From Sthenelais limicola (taxonomy: Eukaryota; Annelida; Polychaeta; Phyllodocida; Sigalionidae), in assembly GCA_942159475.1 (NCBI GenBank), contig OW804096.1:41167744-41231743 (forward strand): 64,000 nt of DNA, written 5' to 3'. A program made the position numbers and the translations under genes. The notes beneath the pieces are model-generated. The model had not been told where the DNA came from and did not search any database. It saw only the letters and a program-made list of their open reading frames with translations. Positions 35,815 through 47,977 of the stretch are shown here, piece after piece. How positions within the stretch are numbered: position 1 is the first letter of the stretch; each line of letters begins with the position of its first letter.

Positions 35815-35984
35815 CAGTCTAGGCTCACAGCCTCTCAGATCAGATAAAATGAGTGGATACCTACTGCGCTAATGGCTTTCCTAGCCCTGGAGTAAGCGTC
35901 CTAATGGGGTTCTAATGGGGTTTTGCTGTTTGGAGCGAGAGGCTTTCCATCAGTTTGGAGGGACTCTCTCAACTCCTAGATTTT
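35815..35984 (+). mobile_element. MITE family 1, copy 4
   Basis: It starts CAGTCTAGGCTCACAGCCTC and follows the family through 'gcgctaatggctttcctagc', 'gtcctaatggggtt', 'tttggagcgagaggctttcc' and 'ggagggactctctcaact'. The right terminus is degraded to CTCCTAGATTTT, so the end is approximate and no target duplication is clear. It lacks about 20 bases near the first third relative to copy 3. Confidence 0.88.
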
Positions 35985-37650
35985 ATATTGAGAAACACGT
36001 ATACGTGCAAATATTTTGCGTGAACGATAATGGGGTGTGTAATAATAGTAATATCAATAACAACAATATTAGTCGTAAGAATACTGATGTATACTAAAAG
36101 AGATTTAAATCTAACCGATACATCGCCTGGTGAGGAAGGTTTTTGTTATTTATTTTAGCCAACAGATCGTGTCATATTAATTCATATTAGGGGCGCTGCG
36201 ACCCCGTTCCGACCTTTAAACAGAGACTAACAATTGTGTACATTGGAATTTTTCCTACTGTTAGTACATTGTACAGCCCACTGCTCCTCCTATCACACTT
36301 GGCCAAGTGCATGGCACTTAGTTTTGTACCAAAACACACGTACCCAGCGTAGAAAAACAAATCTTGGAGGGTGTTTTTCCGTCTGTAAGAAAATCGGGAT
36401 TGTGTCAACATAATATGCTCGCGTTCGCTTGATATGAAGTACCAGCAGAATCATATTTGTATAAAAGAAGATAAATATTATTAGGCAATGGTTATGCGGG
36501 AAGTGGGGGCAAAAAGGTTTACTTGTTCTTAGTGAGCCATGGGATAATATTACATGTTCTCATTATTTATTTACATGAAAGGTTTTTTTTTTCAATTCTG
36601 TAAAATGATTGCCTTCTTTCAAGTCTGAATAACCGCACAACGTTTAATTTCATTAATTTTTTTTTCTGATGTCATTATTTTTTTAAGATACTCGTATTTA
36701 AGCATGCCAATCGTTAAGCCCATGTTCTACCAAATACGATTTTTTTCATCCGACCGAGTTTAATCCGAATTCGAAATCGTGCCCAATCCGATGACATATC
36801 CCCAAATCCGGCCCCATTCATATAATAGGATCGGATGGAAATCTGGTGACCACCCGATAATATATCGGATGAACCGAGTCGGTTACACTTTAAACGAAAT
36901 TATATTTTTGTCCAAAGAGCTATCCATGGCATTTTCAGCTTGTCCAAAAATATACTCCGCTCGTCCGTATACGGTACCATTCTGACATTGATTGATCTAG
37001 AACTAGAAGCCTAAATGAATGAATGGTGTCAGCACACGTAACACAAATCTGTCCGAATCATTAGAGCATAATCATTATACTTGACAAAATGGTCGGTATC
37101 TCACGATGTGCCCACTGGCGATACATAAATATGCTGCATCCGTACAGAAACAGATAGAATCTTCATGCGAAATAATGCCTCGGGGGAAGGATTGAGACTG
37201 GGGAATACTGGAATTACCTTTACCCTTGACATGGTGGCCCCTGTCAGAAGCCATTGTTCTTTGGTCGCCAAGTATCCTCATTTCATAACAAACCGCTTGT
37301 CTAATCATTTTTATTGGAGGGTAAATGACCTATGAGGTAGCTAATGTGAGCCAAAGAGAGTGGATTCGTGCCAAAATGATAAAAAACTTGTACAAGTAAA
37401 GCTTTGCTACCACTATGTCATAATTACCGGTTGCTAATCTGTATTTCAGAGATACCCATTGATCTGAATGGCGTGATGCTGTAAGGCATTGTGCAATATC
37501 GCTTGGTTTCGACACAGACATGTTAGTTCCAGCATATACTGTTTTCTATGCTAATTTCACTTATTATAATATTGCTATTCCAAGTTCCAGTATAATCTAC
37601 TTCCACGTTCGTTCTGTAACAGATTTCTGTACACATTTCATTGGCATATT
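35985..37650. other. Unassigned AT-rich DNA
   Basis: No gene is supported. The plus frame at 36779-36985 lacks splice signals and domains. Confidence 0.5.
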
Positions 37651-38022
37651 GATTTACATCTAATTCTGAAATACTCCTAATAGTAAGAAGTGTACATACA
37701 CACATGTATATTGTAATAATGATCATTAGTGGTAATCACAATAGTAGGAGTAGTGCTATCTTCTTTTAACTAGTGTCTACATATTGTCGTTCACAGCCTT
37801 TTCTCAAATCAACATGTTGGAATAATGAAATGGTACATGTTTGATTTACATCTAATTATAAATTGCAATAAATATACACAATGACATACATATATTGCAA
37901 TAATAGTGATAATCACAATAGTAGTATAGGAGTAGTACGTTCTATTAACTAGCCTCTACTTTCTGTTGTTCATAGACCAGCCTTTTCTCAAATTAACATG
38001 TTAGAATGATGAAACGGTTTAC
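37651..38022. repeat. Two-copy tandem duplication, about 192-bp period
   Basis: Copy 1 (37651-37842) and copy 2 (37843 to about 38022) both begin GATTTACATCTAATT. Both share 'gtaatcacaatagtag' or variants, 'taggagtagt', 'ttaactag', 'cctctac' or variants, and 'cagccttttctcaaat' followed by 'aacatgtt'. Copy 2 carries small indels. Confidence 0.85.
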
Positions 38023-41000
38023 ATGCTGACTAATGTTACCTGCACCAACGCCCGCCTAGAGCACACATCTAAATCCCGCGAGAGGTGAACCCTGTGCACG
38101 TGCGGTCATCGATTAGGCAAACATCTAAATACTTGGTCTACATAAATCTAGCCTACATCCGACAAGCTCCATATTTTCTCTAACACAGAGGTCCAATATT
38201 TTCCCGGATTAAGTAAAACAGGCCTTGGGCCATTATTGTCGTCTTTATATTATTGGAAATATCAGTTACAAGCTGGTTTCCAAGTTCAGAAATTGAACCC
38301 ATATATATAAACTAATATACCAGGTATTTGCTCAGAACAATGGCTGTTTTAAATATTCTAATGGTTTGACTCTAAAGTGATTATCAAACTATTTTGATTA
38401 GTTCACTTATGTCGCTGTTCATAAGATCTGTGATCACAAACAGAAAGATAAGTTCACCGGAGCTATCCAATATCCAACGCCTAAAAGTGTCTATTCCCGT
38501 GATTAAAAACCATATATATACTCCCCAACATGTGAACAAGACGAGTAGCACAGAATGAGAGATCTAAAACTTAAAGCAGCCCGACGGCAACTGAGAATCA
38601 TCTTATATTATGTATAGAATGGAACCAAAGAGCTATCACAGCTAGTTTTTGGCGGCCCAGCCCCTAATGAAAGATTGTTGAGAGCACGCTAAGCATCTAT
38701 ATCTCTCTCATAGTATCAAAGGTAGGCGGGTTAAGAGATACATTTGGCCACTGAATCAAAGAGCCATGCCGCTGTTTCCCACATTAGAGCGTGTCACTGT
38801 CATAAAATCATTCGTTTACGAATGGTTCGAGGTTCCCATCTTGAAGAAGTCTAAGAAAAGACTGGATATATATTACAGTGAATTAGAATATTTAAAGACA
38901 TATATTTCAGCTGAATCATAGGCGTTACGCACTTAGGTGCATGCTGAATCATGATTATCTAAATGATTATCATCGGTTTTTCGTAGGTTTTTCGAAATAA
39001 CATATTTTGCCAAGAAGATGTTGAGAGACAACAACCTTCTACTGCCAATTCATGCACGTATTCTGTATTCCCAGTACTCGTAGGGCAGAGGTTTACAAAT
39101 GAACTTCCTTCCCAAACCTATTATGTACTTAGTGTATATTATGATAACCTAAACATGTCCCCTGCCGTCACCTATCACATTTTTACCATTTGCCATTATG
39201 CACTGTACCTTTGTTGTATTATCTCCTCGTCTTCTTTGCAATGTTAGCGAGAGAATTAGTGTAACAGGTGGGAACTGTGGGTACTTTGTAAGGTATGGTA
39301 ATGTCTCCTGGTCTTGCCATGGCCAAGATTACCTTCTCTAGTGTTTACAGGCCTAGAAATCTGAGTAGGGTAATGGTCTCTCCTTGCCCACAAATCTTTT
39401 AGGCCCTGCCATGACAGCAATGGGGACCAGCTTCTCTCCTGCTTTTCCTTCAGGCCTTCTCAGCAGTTCTGTCCTTCATAGCTCATTTACGGCGCCGTTC
39501 TAGTGTACAGAATTGGCCTGTAAAATCTCAGTTCATTTCCCATGGCCTAAAGAAAGTAAGAGAGAAAAAATCGTTGCCTAGATGTATTGGGTAGTTACTG
39601 TGGAAGTGTTCCTTCGGTATTGGTGCCACCTTTGAGTTTATATTGCCACACCTGTTACCATTCTATAGTATTAATACCTTAAGGCAAATCACTGGAGGAA
39701 GACACACTCTATATATACTATGTCTATCTGGTTTATGTTCACACATCTAGTGGAGTTTTACTGGGTTTGTTTTATTAGAAGAAACTTAAAATCTTGTAAT
39801 GTATTTGCCTATACATTTGCAAGATGTGAGGATTAGCCTGTTTGAACGCTCCCCATGTGCACCTGGGATAAAATGTCAGCAAATCCCCATGACAGTAGTA
39901 TGAGACAGTGAGGCAGTTCCACAGACCTATAAATAGAATCTTTACTGCGCCTCAGACATTTTGTGGCCCTTTTACACCCCAGTATACGCCCTCCATGTCT
40001 GCCATCGCCACCAAAATATGATTAGATCCTAGCATTAATGCATCAAGCCACTAAGACTCCAACCAGGATAAAATAACCTTCGGAGTTACAGTTTGGATAA
40101 CAAACTTTCAGCACTGTTTAGCGAGGGCATAATTGACTTAAATGACCGAGATGGCTTCTGTGTGCTGAGTCCCATGTGTCAACATGTCATATACATATAA
40201 TGGTACATCTCATTATATAGTGGCTAACATGTATAGAGGGGGGAACTATAATGTATGGCACCGGCAGGTGGAGTCATATGAGGGATAGACATAACACCTG
40301 GAGGTCTAAAGATGCTTTGGAGGATGGATCCCTTGGTTAGATAGGCAATACTCCATGGTTGCACTTTCAGGATTCACCTATCTATATTGCACTGATAATA
40401 GCTTGGTTTCTCCCATCGCATCCCGATGAGAAACACAGCTAGAAGGGTTTGGAGAGGAGCAACACATTCATGAACCCTCAAACTCATAGCTCGAGGGGCT
40501 CATATAAAGGATAGGGGTCCTCAATGGTAAACAGGCTTTGAATGGCAGAGTTTGCTCCTGTGGGAGGATGGTACATAAGGATGCGTTCTTCACTTCTCCA
40601 GCAGGAGCTCGATGGAGTGAGACGCTGGTCAGGAACCCTCTGAAGGGCTCCTTGTGACGACCACTTCCAGAGCTTGAGTGCTGGAGTGAAAGAGAGGATT
40701 TATATACATAATTCCTGAGGGAGAGAGGGGAAGCATCCAAAAAGCGTATATAGCAGGGATGAAACTGAGCAAAGGTCCTAGTTTATGTGGTGTCCCGGAG
40801 TCGTTACACAGCAGCTTGTGATCATCTTCTTGAAAAGGCAGCGAGAAATCTATACTATGGATTCAGCTTAATGGCTAATAACTTGGATCAGAACCAAGCT
40901 ACTTCTCATTGAAACTACCCTGCAGTAGTCCTTCTTCAGTTCCTACGCAAATACCATCTTTTCACAAGGAATACACACACATATATATAATGTGCAACCA

Positions 41001-41179
41001 GAAATAGTTTCAACCCAATATTTCCCACATATGTTGAAGGTGTTACTTTAAATCGAAGCGCAAGAACAAGCAACAAAATGTCTGGATCAATGTTTCGCAC
41101 GCAGAGTCTATTTTGGACATTTACCTATAGAGACAAGTTTGGAATGAGTAAGTAGACATTTTTTTAGGGGTTGGGGGTT
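38023..41179. other. Unassigned DNA, partly GC-richer
   Basis: No firm gene. The minus frame 40468-40740 (about 90 codons, Ser/Leu/Pro-rich) is less AT-driven than its surroundings but lacks a recognisable domain. On plus, an ATG at 41078 opens 23 codons (MSGSMFRTQSLFW...) to ATGA|GTAAGT at 41147. This could be a short first exon but is weak. Confidence 0.45.
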
Positions 41180-41368
41180 CAGTCTAGGCTCAAAGGTGAG
41201 AGAGTCTCTTCAAACTGAGGGAAAGCCTCTCGCTCCAAACCGCAAAATGCCATTATAATCCCATTTGGACGCCAATTCCTGGCTCAGGAAGGCCATGCGC
41301 AGTAGGCTTCCAATCACTGACACACCGATCTGATCTGATCTGATCTGAGAGGCTTTGAGCCTAGACTG
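41180..41368 (-). mobile_element. MITE family 1, copy 5 (near-complete)
   Basis: Both termini are intact: CAGTCTAGGCTCA at 41180 and TGAGCCTAGACTG ending at 41368, a perfect 13-bp inverted repeat. Internal blocks are in the inverted order (actgagggaaagcctctcg, ataatcccattt, ggcttccaatcactgacac). The flanks GGTT (41176-41179) and GGTC (41369-41372) agree at three of four positions, compatible with a decayed 4-bp duplication. A local expansion of GATCT units occurs near the right end (41327-41346). Confidence 0.92.
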
Positions 41369-43767
41369 GGTCTTACATACTAATAAAGGTTGATATTGAT
41401 ATTGGTAAAACTGAAGTAGGTGATTACAACAATTAACCCACAAATTGCTTACAATGTATCACAAATAATGTTGGAGATTACATCCCAATAATATGAAATG
41501 TACGCGAAAAGCATAAAATTTGCACCAGCAAATTATAAAGTATGTATTGTTGTAGCCGGCCGGGCTACAGCCGGGTGTTATAGATATATAGTCTTAATAA
41601 TTGTGATCGAATAGGAATCCATTTCCCCACTACAATTATTTCAGTTTCCAAATATATCAAATGATATCGAATGATACCAAATAAGTGTTTATATATGCCC
41701 CTGAATGAGACTTTATGGGCTTTTCAATTAAGACAATGTTACCTTGGATGTGTGGTCCAAAGTTGGCGCCAAAGCTTCCAGTCGCAATTTCATATGTTTT
41801 TCAGACCGGGCTCCATTTTGTCTGATAGAGTAATAAAATATGTAGGCAGTGCATGAATTATTGCTCCTCAACTCAGTAATTATTTACCAGTCAAAACCCA
41901 ATAATATCCTTATCATGTTGTAAAAGATAATGGGTCTGTTTTCCTAAGTCGGGAATTAAACAGAAACTGACCCTCCCTCTGCAATCCGACGTCTACTTGG
42001 TCCTGCTGCAATGCGGTGTCGAGCTATCTATGTCCATGCAGTATCAACCCTGTTCCTTCCATTTGGGGCAAAGAACTTTCTCATTTGTATCATTACAGAT
42101 CAACATTTGTTTAGACATTTCGAACATCTATAGTTGTAAAGTTGCTATGTAATGTATACCACTGTATTTTTAATGTGGTCTCTAGATTTATTGGGGATTT
42201 TATGCCATAACAACTGTAAACTCCCAGATAACCATCAGTTTGACATTGCCAAGTGCCAGATAATAACAAAAATAATGGACCGATACGTGCAGAAAACTCA
42301 AATAATAATGTAATATATTGAAAAAACCCAAAGCTTTATATCATACATCTCGATATTTATTGTCTTTTTTTATGACAAACAGATTGTAAAACTCATCGAA
42401 AATCATCAATATGAATATGAGATGATAATGGTCATTTTTATGTGCCGAAAACACTGAAATATAACATATTCAAGGGAAGCAGAAATGGTACTATGGAGTG
42501 AGTACTAGAATATAGTTTTAGCTCGAGCCAACTCCAGTCACTATTATAGACGCCCACATACACCTCATAGACTTGATCTGAGACGGCAGCTGAATCCTGA
42601 GCTCGGGATTGCAGACACAACTAGAATTATTGGGTCCCTGTCGACCACCGGCTCGCTCCTTTACTGTAGTCGCATCACATACAGTATTTTATGCCAGGAA
42701 ATAAATACCTTGGGTAGGCATGTATAATAAACCTAAATAAATTGAGGGCCATGGCTGGCTAATTGTGTATCTTGAAAGGTTGCTGTCCAATATTGCAAGC
42801 ATAAGCTATTATATATAGGAGCCATGCGTCTCCATATATTAGCATGTGATTCGGAAGAGGTGCAAGGATTATTCAGCCTTCTGTATGTCGGATGAATTGC
42901 CTTGATTTTTTAATATCCAGTGTGGATCTGATATGGCCATCGTAAATCTGATCTAAAGAGAAGCGATTTGTTTTTTAAAATTGTAAAAGAAAATAATGAA
43001 AAAGTTCTATTTACTCTACTAATGAAAAATTGGAACAGGATTCATAAATTTACACTCATATTCTTTAAAAGAAAAAATATTGCATTTGCTCTCAATTTTC
43101 TCAGCTGTTCATCCCAAGTCAAAACAGAAAAACATTTCATACGTGAGCACATGGCGTAATATATTGTATACGCTCATGCTATAGAAGCTGAGTCATGGAG
43201 AAACCACGACCGATATCTCAAACCACCTCGATACACTGTATAAATGCATGAGCCATGTCGGGCTCCCTGTAACATACATTTAGCGCCTTTCCTCCCATTC
43301 CCATCCTTTACCATACCCCCTGCCTCTGAAACCCATCATTTCCCACACCAAAATGGCAGGTACACCGACGCTACTCATTGACTGAGCCCTTTTTTCCAAT
43401 CAAGACAAACTGGGGTTTCTTTACGAGCCGATGGCAATGGCGGCCGGTCGTTTGTACCATCAAAAAGCAGCCTCGAGTAATAGTATTACCTGCCATCGTT
43501 GATAAAATGGTGGGGCTAGCCTGTCGTTAGGTGATTTGGCTATCACCTCGGTGTATGGGAGGTCAGTAAGGCTAGATCATGGGAGGTAATTGCTTGGGGA
43601 TGGGTAAGGTCAGAAGGCGTGACCTGAGCCTATGTCCCTGCTAGGGGATCCAAGACGACCACCAGCTACTAAGATAAACAAGACCTGTGTACGCAGTCAA
43701 GTCATCCTTTTCACAAGTCAGTACACAGAGGAGAATTTTGAAACTACCGGTACATGCAACAAGAGCA
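41369..43767. other. Unassigned DNA with possible regulatory block
   Basis: A small hairpin (TGTAGCC-GGCCG-GGCTACA) lies at 41551-41569. The block 43200-43625 is of mixed composition and contains three AGGTCA half-sites (see separate entry). No gene is supported. Confidence 0.5.
43560..43625. promoter_or_regulatory. Cluster of nuclear-receptor-like half-sites
   Basis: AGGTCA occurs at 43560-43565 and at 43607-43612. The latter is followed after 7 bases by its inverse TGACCT (43620-43625). Inverted and direct AGGTCA arrangements are bound by nuclear receptors. The 7-base spacing is not a classical high-affinity arrangement, so function is speculative. Confidence 0.3.
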
Positions 43768-43904
43768 CAGACTTGAGAAAGCACCTCCAAACTGAGGGAA
43801 AAGCCTCACGCTCCAAACCGCAAAATGCCATTTGAATCCCATTAAGACGTCCAATCACTGACATATCATTTTTGTATGATGTGAGAGGCTGTGAGCCTAG
43901 ACTG
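43768..43904 (-). mobile_element. MITE family 1, copy 6 (internally deleted)
   Basis: The right terminus is intact (GTGAGCCTAGACTG). The left terminus is reduced to CAGACTTGAG. The internal 'ggacgcc...ggctcagg' portion is deleted, bringing the element to 137 bases. The flanks GAGCA (43763-43767) and GAGCA (43905-43909) are identical, five bases rather than four. This could reflect loss of one base at the left end or chance extension. Confidence 0.88.
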
Positions 43905-44975
43905 GAGCAGTCTTTCCTGGAAGAAAGGAAAAGAAAAATGTACACAAACCAATGAATTATTGAGATATGGGACAGTTTTACTGTTCAGGGATTGATGTTG
44001 GATCAATGGATCAAAACGTGATTTTGTTCCTCTTTTCCTGAATTCCCTTTTCAAGCATTTTTAAAGCAGTCCCAATATACTGGTGGAAATGCTTTGTTGA
44101 TTTTCAAGTCAACTCCATCCCGATGGATTGCTCCGAAGGTGAGCGGGTCAAAACCCTTGAGCGACTCCACTGGTTATTTATGGCAGGGAACTGATGTTCT
44201 TGAGGCAATTTTGAATTCCTGCATCCATGATCAAACAAACACCTCCACTCAGTTAACCTGCAGCCGGAGTCCTTGTGGAGAAACAGATGGTTGACTTGGA
44301 GAGATGTTATTGTCTATTAAATAAGATACGTTCCCCCCATGCGCACTAATTCCTTCAGGTATGTATCTGCTTCCCCAGATTTTGATCTATAATCTTTTTA
44401 ACTTTATCACCTGTTGCATATTAGAATAAAGCATGTTTGCAAATGCAGGAATATTGACATTTGGGATGACTTATCACTGTAAGGTGGCAGGGTATCCGTA
44501 ATCATCTCAGACATGTTAAACCCTGGGTATGCCGGTAATACATCCAAAGGGGTGGGTTTACTAATGCAACCCAAGCACACTCTGTATGTTTACACACAGA
44601 TTCTGTCTCTTGGTAATTGCTTAATTGAACATACCACTTTTTGACATGCTTGGTATATGACTGTGCATTTTTCTGGTATCTTATGTCGACTCTGCATAGT
44701 ATGGTTCTATTGGTAGCATTGGGCCCGCATGTTTTCGTTACTTGAGGATTTTGCTATGGCCAAACTTATGAGAGATAGCATTATCTGCATGAATATATCA
44801 TTCCTTCAGGCGTGAACTATGCGCCAAGGTTGCTGAGAGCAAAACGATATATCATAGGTTCGGCATTCTAAGTTGAGAAAACCATGAAGTTAAATTCTAT
44901 GTACACTAACTGTTTGCTCCATAGCAAACCTCTTGATATCTCTTTACACAACATTCTTTAATGTCAGATCTAATA
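43905..44975. other. Unassigned DNA
   Basis: Nothing firm. A GTGAGC donor-like site follows a short open frame near 44141, without other support. Confidence 0.5.
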
Positions 44976-45377
44976 GTGATGTGTTGCAGGAAAATGAGTC
45001 ACAAGTCGCAAAAAATGGATTTTAAGATATCATCATAATAAAAAAAGATAAGGTCAAGCAGGTTCTAATGATGGTAATCTATTTAAGTACTTCTATATTT
45101 TAAGTTTGATATTTTTCTTTTTGAAAAAACCGTTTTCAATATTTCTGGGTGGACAAATACTAGTTAAGTAGCTAAATATACGTACTATATAGGTGACCTT
45201 AGATATGCATAGAGATATTTAGTACACTGTCTTGAAATTTTGCACATGTATTTATGCTACCAACAGCGATAAACCCCCTATAAATGAGAACATTTAAACG
45301 AAGAGATCCTGTGAATAAATCACTTTGAAAAGTAAAAATTGTGCGACTTGTGACTCATTTTCCTGTCACACATCTCA
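44976..45377 (+). mobile_element. MITE family 2, copy B
   Basis: It begins GTGATGTGTTGCAGGAAAAT and ends with the inverse, including TTGTGACTCATTTTCCTGT. The inverted repeats are about 35 bases. TA lies on both sides (44974-44975 and 45378-45379). Internal sequence is homologous to copy A at 811-1145 in the same orientation, with about 65 extra bases. Non-coding. Confidence 0.8.
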
Positions 45378-47921
45378 TATGCATCTGCAGATCCAACACC
45401 TGGTTCAAAATTGTACAATCGAAAATATTTGAAACATTAATGAATTCATATCAGTTTTAAATAATCTATGATCGACCTAACCTTACTCTAGCTCATGTGG
45501 GTCCCCTTCCTAACTGTCTCTCAGAATATGTACGTGATATATCTATAATTCAGATATTACTGTCATTAATATCTCCTAGGTGTCAGCATTGGTGTCATAG
45601 GATGCATCTCGCTACATAGGCACCGGGATTTATTTCCTCTCTCTTCAAAGGTCACGGGTGTTTGCCAGTTTTTATCTAACGTATAGGCCTACTACCACCT
45701 TACCTCTTATAAACTCTGTGTGCACTCACTGCATGGGATATCCAGGTTAATATCACTCCTACCTCTATGGACAAAATAAAAACTCATCGAAGATGAGCAT
45801 ATAGGCCTAGTAGGCTAGCTCAAAGTAGGCATGAGTAGAAGTCATACGTTAACGTACATAAACATTGGAAAATTGTAATTTATGTATTATTATTATGGTT
45901 ATAGTTTTAATGTCAATGTCAGTATTATTTCACGGGCGACCTGGAAGACCTGCCACGCAGAAGGCCGAATCCCATACATATAAATTGTTCTTATTCGAGG
46001 AATAGAAATTGTATATTTTATGCTCATCTTAATTACCAACTGATTTAGTTATCAACATATACCATAAGAAAAATTGAAAGGTTGAAGTAGGCCAATATGA
46101 CTCTCAGATTCTAGTGAGACTTGTTTCTACTGATGGATAGTATGCGCCAAAATTAGGGGGTGGTATTTATAGTATATTTGAAATGCCCGAATACCGAATA
46201 CCGAATGCCCGATAACGTCTATCCATAACAACATTATATTGTAAAAGCAAAAGAATCGAAAATACATCAGTTGCCCTTCACATAGCTTGAAAATAAATAT
46301 TCGTTCTTTACATTACCCTGATGTCAACTGATTCTTCAAAATCGGGTATTTTTCTTAACGAAAGTTTTCAGGAATTATTTTGTTAAGAACTCAGGCACAA
46401 AGTCATTATCAGTTCATCACGAAATAGCAATAACATTTCCCAATTCGAAATGGATTGATGAAACACGATGCGTTTTTCAAGTCTATTCTCCAAGTCCTTT
46501 GTCATTAAAATGTTTGCCAAGAAGGTGTTTACCGAGCGATGCAACACGAACTCATTTGACAGTTAAGTAAATATTATGTTATGGAGTGCAGGTATCAGTG
46601 CCACCCATGCGTGTGTTGCCAATTATAGTCTACTCGTATCAAAGTGTAGAGAACTAGAACGACTTGCTCCTTAAAGCTGCTGCACTCTCAGTTAACATGT
46701 CAAAAACTAAAGATATTTTATCTGTTGTGTGATTATTTGTTTATCATTGTATAAGCCAAGATGGCAGGATATCGAGAATAAAGGGTTTTTTTTAAAAAAA
46801 CCAAAAAAAAACAAAAACAACTTAAGATTTTCTACTTTTTGTTCCATTCTTTTCCAATCCATCTAAAAGTCATTTGACCAACGTTTTGGAGGATTTTGTT
46901 TGGTTGTTTTTGCCACAGGGCTTCATAAATCCGCATTCATACATCGCGACCGTTTTTGCTCGGCCGATTCGACTTCGATTTTTTTGTATTACCATATAAC
47001 AGCAGAAGAATATTGATACATTCAGTCCTATAAGTCATAATATGAGGACATTTGGTAAGATTGTGTTTATCGTAATAGTTGAGGATGCAGCTTTAATCAC
47101 CAGCACTAGAAATTTCAAAAAGGGGAAATTTATGGAATTTTAATTTCATCTCTTATATCATCCTACAGATAATTGTTCTCTGGGCACCTATACCATTAAG
47201 TCTCCGGCTTGGCCTTTGTTAGATGCCGTACAATTATATGCAATACATGAAAAAAAAACTAAATATGTTCTCTGGTGTTTGACATGGACATGTTATTAGG
47301 AACAATTATAGCAATTTCAATGTTTTTGGTGTTTCTTCCCAAAGCTAGGAATCCAATAGAATCCACTCTTTTGTTTTAGGCGTTACCATCTTTAACATTG
47401 TTCTCATTTAATTTACTTAAAATAACTTAATTTCGATGACAGAACATACTCCCAAGAAAATCATTTCCCATATGTGTATGTTTATAGGAATTTATCTACG
47501 GTCATCTTGTATATCATCCATTATATCTTACTGATATATCTTATATCTTAGTGATTATATCTTGATTTACTTCCAGAAATGTAAAAACTCTCTTTTATTA
47601 TGGAAATAATGCTTAATAGTTACTAATGATATTCTGAAGGCCACTATATAGGTAGCATGTCTGCCTTAAATTCCTTGCTGTGATAGAGAAATGATTATGG
47701 GTGATGATTCATGATGAGCCTCTGGTCGATTTACTTGGGACCACGTTCCTACCTCACTCATCGTATGTATGGCCCAAGAAAAAAATCTAGTACATTTATG
47801 ATATCATCCTCTTAATTCATTTTTTTTGTGTACATATCCCAACCAATAGCCTAGTTATTTATTCAGGAGTCTCGACGACCTTACGGGCCTTGGGGAAAGA
47901 TTGTTTTTTGGTTATATTAAA
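45378..47921. other. Unassigned AT-rich DNA
   Basis: It holds one member of a 28-base exact repeat (45738-45765, see the repeat entry). No gene is supported. Confidence 0.5.
45738..45765 (+). repeat. 28-bp dispersed exact repeat, member 1
   Basis: The sequence starting ATATCCAGGTTAATATCACT is found unchanged at 48407-48434, followed there by a different context. Chance identity over 28 bases is very unlikely, so both are probably remnants of one dispersed element whose limits I cannot draw. Confidence 0.8.
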
Positions 47922-47977
47922 CAGTCCAGGCCCAAACCTCCAGATCAGATAAGAATGATATGTCAGTGATTAGACAA
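47922..47977 (+). mobile_element. MITE family 1, copy 7 (left-end fragment)
   Basis: CAGTCCAGGCCCAAACCTCC followed by 'agatcagataagaatgatatgtcagtgatt' matches the left 55 bases of copy 9. The rest of the element is absent. Confidence 0.8.

Noticed and set aside
35630..35872. Ser/His/Ile-rich open frames over the CATC repeat
   Set aside because: They are translations of a tetranucleotide simple repeat and of MITE copy 4.
41147..41154. GTAAGTAG donor after a 23-codon ATG frame (MSGSMFRTQSLFW) as a firm exon
   Set aside because: Tens of GTAAGT hexamers are expected by chance in this window and nothing else supports the segment.
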